DNA of 64,000 nucleotides from the NCBI GenBank assembly GCA_024195265.1, contig JAJLRJ010000008.1, positions 6,258,488-6,322,487 of the forward strand, given 5' to 3'. Position 1 is the first letter of the stretch. Every line of letters begins with the position of its first letter. A model generated the notes under the pieces. It did no database searches, had not been told where the DNA came from, and saw only the letters and a program-made list of their open reading frames with translations. The translations under genes and the position numbers were made by a program. Origin of the DNA: Dendrophyllia cribrosa. Lineage: Eukaryota; Cnidaria; Anthozoa; Scleractinia; Dendrophylliidae. This document shows positions 49,101 to 64,000 of this stretch, piece by piece.

Positions 49101-51931
49101 AGTTCAGTTTTGGCAGTACCACTTCTCAGATTATTACACCCAACAAAGCCTATGCTAGCCAAGATGACAACTAATTGTATTGGGCCCAGCAAGTGCAAAA
49201 TACTATGTACTTATTGACTAAGTGGGAAGTCCGGATGGGAAAATATTTGGCTCAAGGTCATCCTTGCGCCATGACCGAGAGTCAAATATTTTTTCCATCC
49301 GGCCTGACCTAACTTAGTCAATAAGTATTTTATCATATGACCAATTTGGAGACAAAATTGCTTGAAATTTTAACACCTTTGGCCGGACACTTCTGTAGTA
49401 GGGCCATACGGCTTTTTTGGCCCTGCTCACGCAAATGCGTATGGCCCTAATACGGGACTTTTGTCAATGGTTTTGCAAAGAAAAGGCTCGCAGGACTGTA
49501 CGGGTCATATGATAAATATACCTTATTCAATGGTTTAACAGATAATATGTGCAGATATTTTGCAGGTTGCATATATAGTAATAATTACTAAAATTATTAT
49601 TATAAAAATTGCAAGCAACTGAGCATCATGTCTGCATGTACTGTATTATCTGTTAAACCATTGAATAACGGATATATTATTTGACTGAAAATCCTTTATA
49701 ATGGCTTGCATATCTTCAAACTTGGATACTAACTAAAGGTGTAATACAACACTCTACTATGTAATACATTCATGACAGATAGTTTGTATGTTCTTTTCCT
49801 TGTACACTGTATTGGTAAAATGATGTCATACATGTAGTTGAATAATAAAATGAAATATTAAAGGTGAGCAAAAGGTATTATTGATCTAGGTCTGGAAACC
49901 CAGATCCGGCCATCCTCAATGGTTTGTTGCAGTGATCATGCATTCTATGTTTCTTTTTATACTAGTTCAAGGCCCCAGGGCACGAAAAGTTCATTGTGAC
50001 CAACTTTGGACGTCCAAAAAACTACCTTTTGTTGCTTGACCATCACTTAAATTGGAAAATTATGAATCAGTGGAACATGGACTTCAATTTTTTAGTATAA
50101 AAAATGGGTCGAAAATTTCATTTCATAGGCACTTTAAACCGTGAAATAGTTGCTAAGCTAGTAGGCACTATTAGACACTAATTCCATTGTATTCTTTTGT
50201 TTAGTTTTTACTAATTTTGATTAATTGCTAGATACTGTTTCACGGTCTACCATTATGTTACCATTTGCACAAAAATGCACAACAAACTCCAAAGTACAAT
50301 AACAATAATTATTATAATTATTATTATTGGGTTGTGTTACTCTAACATTCAGCACTGCAATCTCATTTTGTGCCCACCATCTGCACCATTGCACACAAGT
50401 GTGTGACGACATGTGATGAAAAGTTTTATGAATGTTACATCATTATTTTGGCTACCTCACTTGCAAAAGTTGCATGGGATGTTGTGTTTAAAGTTGCAGT
50501 GTATCCAGAACTTACAAGAAAACTGATATGTAATTTATCAACTTAAGCTTAAATACTCTGGAGCCAGGGAATGGAAAAACTGAATTGATCCGAATTCTAA
50601 TGGTTTGTTCTTACAATTAATTTTTAATTAATTTCATATTAGGTTTCTTTTAGTTGAACAATTTGTTTGAACAAGATATCACACAAAAGGCAAGGGAAAA
50701 AAAACGGTAACACATTACAAAACGTGGACATTACAGCCCGGTTTACATGACAAGCGTTTTTGGGCACGGCACCCCTAACTTTGAGCACCCGTGCCCAAAG
50801 TCATTGCCGTCAATTGTCTGTTTACACAACAAAATTTTCTTTATTTTGGGCACCGCTAATTTTTTAACGGGCACTGCTAAAATTAGAAACGGCACCTCTA
50901 AATTTATGAGCATATCGATGCATTTGTCAGTGGCTTAACCACTTTCAACATGGCGGACATTGGAACAAGACGCAGACGAAAATTAATGCTCTTTTGTTAT
51001 GGTATTTCATGAGGAAGCGAAGAAATACAAATTTTCAGGAATATATAGTGGAGGGAGAAAACCGCTCATTTACTGCTTTTATAAACAACGTTAACAGGCG
51101 CAGAATGTTTGTGCAAGCCATGTTAGCTGTTGTAAACCAGCCAAGAATAAAAATTGTTTGGACACTTTGGATGTTTTCGAAGCCTCTAACGATTATTGGA
51201 TGCTTTCCTCGCTAAAAAGTTCAATAAGAGCCTGTTGCCTCCTCCGACCACGTTACTTTGCCGGTGGAACTGGACGCCATCTTGAATTTGAACCACAGTT
51301 CTCGGCGAGAAGAGAAAAGTTGGGCATGGCACCCCTAAAAAACGGGCACGGGGCCACCTGTTCACAGGGTTTTGGCACCCCTAAATTTTTAGGCACCCGT
51401 GCCCAACACATTTCCATTTACACGATACAAATTGAGGGTGCCGTGCCTAAAATTTTAGGTACGGGTACCCAAAGTCAGGGGTGCCGTGCCCAAAACGCTT
51501 GTCTTGTAAACCGGGTTTACATGTAGCTTTCGTTTTTACCGCGAAATTTAAAATTATTTGGGGACAAAGTTGACAAATTTGACACAAAAAGCTTGCATTT
51601 CTTAAAGAAATTTAATTGTCTATTATTCATTCCAATAAGATGTTTTTCCTGCAGTTTTAGATTTGTGCAGCAAAGGCATATGATAAAGGGATTGAATGGA
51701 AAATGGGGAAATGGACGACTGCTACATGTATACTACTCCGGGGTACACTACGTCTGCATCCCAGCTAACCTGCTCTCACCTCAGAACATTCTGCGGATCG
51801 CCATGCTCGGAATAAACTAACGACTCGGATTTTGTTTTGAAAAATCGAGAAAGGAAGCACATATAAGCGGGTTTTCTTGCAAATTTTGGTCGCAATAAAC
51901 TGCTGTTTAGCAGTGCACTGCGGAGCGCCAT
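36953..51931 (-). CDS. MECR: Mitochondrial trans-2-enoyl-CoA reductase (MECR), ten exons
   Basis: NADPH-dependent reductase of the mitochondrial matrix that reduces the trans-2-enoyl-acyl carrier in the last step of mitochondrial fatty acid synthesis, which supplies the lipoate precursor. Coding exons on the minus strand are 51780-51931, 48475-48565, 44920-45054, 44708-44851, 44115-44217, 43872-43974, 43570-43643, 43321-43381, 37964-38036 and 36953-37119, about 366 residues against 373 in human. The order of features is an Arg/Lys/Ser-rich presequence, [28 protein letters not shown] with the catalytic Tyr, [22 protein letters not shown], the nucleotide-binding [36 protein letters not shown] and a terminal exon ending LLILND. 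All junctions from exon 2 onward keep phase; exon 1 to exon 2 does not. Identification is from recalled family sequence and is firm. Confidence 0.94.
37544..37857 (+). repeat. Dispersed repeat, copy 2
   Basis: Same orientation and order as 321-607. It lies in MECR intron 9. Confidence 0.75.
37964..38036 (-). CDS. MECR: MECR exon 9
   Basis: [20 protein letters not shown] then DHKK. Starts in phase 0 after CTCTAAAG and ends in phase 1 at GTACTG. A 5.3-kb intron, mostly one transposable element, separates it from exon 8. Confidence 0.9.
38150..38337 (-). repeat. Two units of the 106-bp repeat family, inverted
   Basis: AGTTCTAACTTTTGAGTCT and GATGAAATCCTATGGTGTG occur twice on the minus strand, as in the array at 2,860-3,950. 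These units are shorter (about 85-110 bp). Confidence 0.8.
38480..38640 (+). repeat. 20-bp subterminal repeats, left arm
   Basis: About six to seven copies of a unit containing ATATATGTCCAAATTGCA. The right arm has the inverted equivalents at about 42,500-42,640. Such subterminal repeats often serve as transposase-binding sites; here that is inference. Confidence 0.85.
38760..39236 (+). CDS. Element-borne ORF, left arm
   Basis: [20 protein letters not shown] starts at 38,760 in the context CAACATGGCGGC and runs 158 codons. The first ~65 residues are conserved in the right-arm copy; beyond that the arms differ in frame. Acidic/basic helical N-terminus, no known domain. It could be the first coding part of a lost transposon protein. 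Confidence 0.45.
   Translation: MAAMEEDRIQRIVREIVSSEIRKTGSGSSIQQDFSNNSALPAVYNVVDTFQDVNEELPSVKIKLSIVFQVRQPTDSHAFIHFIYLVMLRDKLLLVSTLRQIMVVGSVKDDHVNCQRILPYAWDSFVLISRVKFKSSLKKIFFPFFRDSFILLLMVSQW
39697..40203 (-). mobile_element. LINE reverse transcriptase C-terminal fragment
   Basis: Minus reading gives [57 protein letters not shown], then after stops [15 protein letters not shown] and [16 protein letters not shown] ending at 39,697-39,699. This is the post-palm region of a CR1/L2-type LINE. It lies within the loop of the inverted-arm element. Confidence 0.85.
40218..40399. mobile_element. 182-bp MITE with 20-bp perfect ends
   Basis: TAGTATATACTGAAACAGTG at 40,218 is repeated exactly inverted at 40,380-40,399. 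The target is TA-rich. Confidence 0.88.
40482..40982. mobile_element. Nested 501-bp TA-flanked element
   Basis: Inverted ends CCGTAAATGATCTAATAAAC and CCGTAAATGATCTTATAAAC lie between TA dinucleotides. Removing it leaves AAGAACAC and CAGGCTGA-type words of the host mariner element on both sides, so it inserted later. Confidence 0.82.
40763..40857 (-). pseudogene. Acidic C-terminal ORF fragment in the nested element
   Basis: Minus frame [20 protein letters not shown] continues to [10 protein letters not shown] and TAA at 40,763-40,765. An acidic tail ending DIEL resembles C-termini of pogo/Tigger-like DDE transposases. Assignment is tentative. Confidence 0.35.
41331..41425. repeat. 95-bp near-perfect hairpin
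   Basis: ATTCACCTC...GGTGGATATTTACC pairs with GGTAAATATCCACC...CGGTGAAT along ~40-bp arms around a TCGCCGCTTCGCGGC loop. It directly abuts the mariner-type element. Confidence 0.85.
42180..42380 (-). pseudogene. Element-borne ORF, right arm
   Basis: Minus strand [20 protein letters not shown] aligns with the left-arm ORF from its fourth residue. The upstream ATG is ACG here, so the initiation site is lost and the frame diverges after about 65 residues. Confidence 0.6.
42685..43320. other. Intron 8 remainder with a dispersed-repeat look
   Basis: Rich in CTTCGGA and CTCACGCCT words between short inverted TAACACT motifs at about 42,725 and 43,140. Probably another decayed repeat; no exon here. 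Confidence 0.4.
43321..43381 (-). CDS. MECR: MECR exon 8
   Basis: One base completing Gly, then [20 protein letters not shown], phase 0 at the GTATGG donor. GTMVTYGGM is a family hallmark. Confidence 0.92.
43570..43643 (-). CDS. MECR: MECR exon 7
   Basis: [20 protein letters not shown] then FRYLG, phase 0 to phase 2 at [14 protein letters not shown] is conserved in the family. Confidence 0.93.
43872..43974 (-). CDS. MECR: MECR exon 6
   Basis: Arg completed by one base, then [20 protein letters not shown] followed by [14 protein letters not shown], phase 0 at its end. Confidence 0.93.
44115..44217 (-). CDS. MECR: MECR exon 5 (nucleotide-binding loop)
   Basis: [20 protein letters not shown] then [15 protein letters not shown]. 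The NSGVGQ glycine loop is the Rossmann-fold NADPH contact of this branch of medium-chain reductases. Confidence 0.95.
44708..44851 (-). CDS. MECR: MECR exon 4
   Basis: [20 protein letters not shown], then [20 protein letters not shown] and DFEDLEPG. Both ends in phase 1. Confidence 0.95.
44920..45054 (-). CDS. MECR: MECR exon 3
   Basis: [20 protein letters not shown] then [17 protein letters not shown]. The Tyr two residues into the exon corresponds to the catalytic Tyr of the QGxYG motif. Confidence 0.96.
45222..45335 (+). repeat. (GGGAT)n pentanucleotide array
   Basis: About 22 copies with occasional variants, in MECR intron 2. Open frames on both strands across it are artefacts. Confidence 0.95.
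45751..46776. mobile_element. piggyBac-type element, copy 1
   Basis: TTAA at 45,751-45,754 and 46,773-46,776 flanks ends CCCATTGACACCTGA and, inverted, CCCATTCACACCTGA. The TTAA-CCC start is characteristic of piggyBac. The 1,018-bp body has no transposase. Its minus-strand frame [20 protein letters not shown] lacks the start found in copy 2 because of a 7-bp duplication (AACGAGC). Confidence 0.88.
46826..46945 (+). repeat. Degenerate TTAGGG-like tract
   Basis: GTTAGGGTTAGGG plus scattered CTAGGGTTAG words resemble interstitial telomere-type repeats, spaced irregularly. Confidence 0.6.
47277..48294. mobile_element. piggyBac-type element, copy 2
   Basis: TTAA at 47,277-47,280 and 48,291-48,294 with the same termini and direct orientation as copy 1; the bodies are almost identical. 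Copy 2 retains a 103-codon minus-strand ORF (47,681-47,992) of unknown function. Confidence 0.88.
48475..48565 (-). CDS. MECR: MECR exon 2
   Basis: [20 protein letters not shown] then [10 protein letters not shown], ending in phase 1 at [17 protein letters not shown] is a family hallmark. The only AG acceptor that keeps this whole frame gives a phase-0 start, which disagrees with exon 1. Confidence 0.9.
48595..48759. mobile_element. Inverted-repeat element in MECR intron 1
   Basis: TATGTTGTGGTTTAATTTTT on the left matches the inverted right end TATGTGTTGTGGTTCAATTT. Arms of about 65 bp. Confidence 0.8.
49208..49327. mobile_element. Inverted-repeat element
   Basis: TACTTATTGACTAAGT is repeated inverted at the right end, and the arms continue through CCGGATGG and AAATATTTG. 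Confidence 0.8.
49513..49679. mobile_element. Inverted-repeat element
   Basis: ATTCAATGGTTTAACAGATA pairs with the inverted right arm; total arm about 37 bp. Confidence 0.82.
50734..51515. mobile_element. Harbinger-like non-autonomous element
   Basis: The ends CCCGGTTTACATGACAAGCG and CCCGGTTTACAAGACAAGCG (inverted) are flanked by TTA. Subterminal GGGCACGGCACCCCTAA words recur several times. An interior ATGGCGGACATTGGAACAAG opens an Arg-rich reading ([13 protein letters not shown]) that is frameshifted soon after, as in decayed PIF/Harbinger proteins. The class is inferred. Confidence 0.6.
51780..51931 (-). CDS. MECR: MECR exon 1 with mitochondrial presequence
   Basis: I start at the ATG at 51,929-51,931: [20 protein letters not shown] and onward is rich in Arg, Lys, Ser and Leu with no acidic residue for about 35 residues, a typical matrix-targeting signal. 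[14 protein letters not shown] follows. An in-frame ATG further upstream (52,016) would add 29 residues with acidic positions and is less likely. The exon ends in phase 2 at GTGAGA. Confidence 0.88.
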
Positions 51932-51937
51932 CTTGTT
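51926..51937 (-). promoter_or_regulatory. TISU-like start context of MECR
   Basis: CAAGATGGCGCT matches the animal TISU initiation element (SAASATGGCGGC) at all but the last two positions, exactly at the chosen start codon. Confidence 0.5.
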
Positions 51938-52020
51938 GTCATAACTAGATTCCAATCCCCCCACTCTGCCTTGAGATTGAAGCTGATCGTGTGATACGCT
52001 TTGCTTTGTCGTGTCCACCT

Positions 52021-52058
52021 CCCCCCCCCCCCCCCCCCCCCCCCTCCCCCCTCCCCCC
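52021..52058 (+). repeat. Poly-C tract
   Basis: Twenty-four consecutive C then C-rich sequence with two T interruptions. Confidence 0.97.
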
Positions 52059-52219
52059 GGTCATGTCATTGATCAGCAAAATTCTTTCGTGTAAAAATGT
52101 AAATAAACATCATGAGTTTTCGGCCACCCATTATCGGTCATTATCTGTAGCGGTTGATTTTTTTGTCAAAGGCTACACGGATCGCGTAGCCAAAAGCTCA
52201 TAATTTTAAAATAATTTTA

Positions 52220-52513
<294 letters not shown>

Positions 52514-52958
52514 GGCTGTACACAGTCTACTTGGCATGCTGCAAGAAATAAATTAATATCGTTTTGCAGAAAATTCACAAAACCGGAAAACGATTCAACT
52601 CCATGACAACAACAGAAACAAGCCTGCCGGGAGGCCCGACAAAAGCGCGTGTGCTGATTGGTTCATTGGTCTTCGACTTCTTGAAATTTACCATCGAGCA
52701 AGTCAACATGGCTCGGTGACTTTTACGGCGAGTTATTGAAACAAAATGGTTTATTTCTCTTTCTTGTGCGATACTTTCACGTTCGCATGTTTCAAATAAC
52801 GAAAGAAAGAATGTTGTAGCGTTCAGTGAGCGTATTTTCATCGGAAAACCATGGATTATTGGCCGAATTTTGCTGTTTGATCGATGGCGGTAAAATGGCG
52901 GTCGGCTATAAGATTTGAAGGAACAGCTTCGCAATTTCGTTTACACTGCAAGGAATTC

Positions 52959-52979
52959 ATGGACATTTTAAATAACTAG
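52959..52979 (+). promoter_or_regulatory. Upstream ORF before the RGS22-like start
   Basis: A six-codon ORF (MDILNN) ends with TAG at 52,977-52,979, one base before the main ATG. If in the transcript, it could reduce or couple initiation. Confidence 0.4.
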
Positions 52980-52980
52980 A

Positions 52981-63919
<10,939 letters not shown>

Positions 63920-64000
63920 GTGCGTTTATATACTCTGAGAAGTTTACTGTTCTCTTTCTCTTAAAGTGCACATAAAGTGAAATTTCAATACCGTTTTTTT

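Overview
The window is nuclear DNA from an animal. Its genes have many short coding exons bounded by GT-AG introns, the sequence is AT-rich, and about half is transposon debris. The repeat families (RTE-like and CR1/L2-like LINEs, many short inverted-repeat elements) and the divergence of the two genes from vertebrates point to an anthozoan cnidarian, probably a stony coral. The species call is inference.

Two host genes are certain. On the minus strand, 36,953-51,931 holds a ten-exon gene for mitochondrial enoyl-[acyl-carrier-protein]/trans-2-enoyl-CoA reductase (MECR), the last reductive step of mitochondrial fatty acid synthesis. On the plus strand, nine exons from 52,981 to 63,919 encode the first ~1,130 residues of an RGS22-like protein that runs off the right edge. 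The two genes are head to head, about 1.05 kb apart, and their shared upstream region contains a poly-C tract and a ~240-bp (TTTC)n array. Nothing links their functions. Three further exon-like segments on the minus strand (4,606-4,671, 5,249-5,371 and 34,310-34,391) may belong to genes I cannot name.

The left 36 kb is gene-poor. In order it holds a 106-bp tandem repeat (2.9-3.95 kb), a LINE with a target-site duplication inserted into an older antisense ORF (6.0-7.5 kb), a second LINE end (8.7-9.2 kb), a ~3-kb array of ~71-bp units with a broken ORF embedded in it (9.3-12.4 kb), a tandem segmental duplication (14.1-16.1 kb), RTE-type LINE remnants (16.1-16.4 and 18.4-19.0 kb), a series of foldback elements, a 3.75-kb TTAA-bounded element with ~1-kb inverted arms (27.7-31.4 kb), and a 565-bp element with ~107-bp terminal inverted repeats.

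The MECR introns hold a 4.2-kb element (38,452-42,677) with ~1.1-kb inverted arms and a 6-bp target duplication. Its centre is filled by a LINE fragment, a small inverted-repeat element and a mariner-type element that itself contains another insertion. They also hold two nearly identical ~1-kb piggyBac-type elements and a Harbinger-like remnant. The RGS22 introns hold a Mutator-like element and a 59-bp minimal relative, each with a perfect 9-bp target duplication, a mariner-type MITE, two LINE ends and a 186-bp pure poly-C run.

All boundaries were read by eye. Exon calls rest on splice sites, phase continuity and recalled family sequence, with no alignment run.
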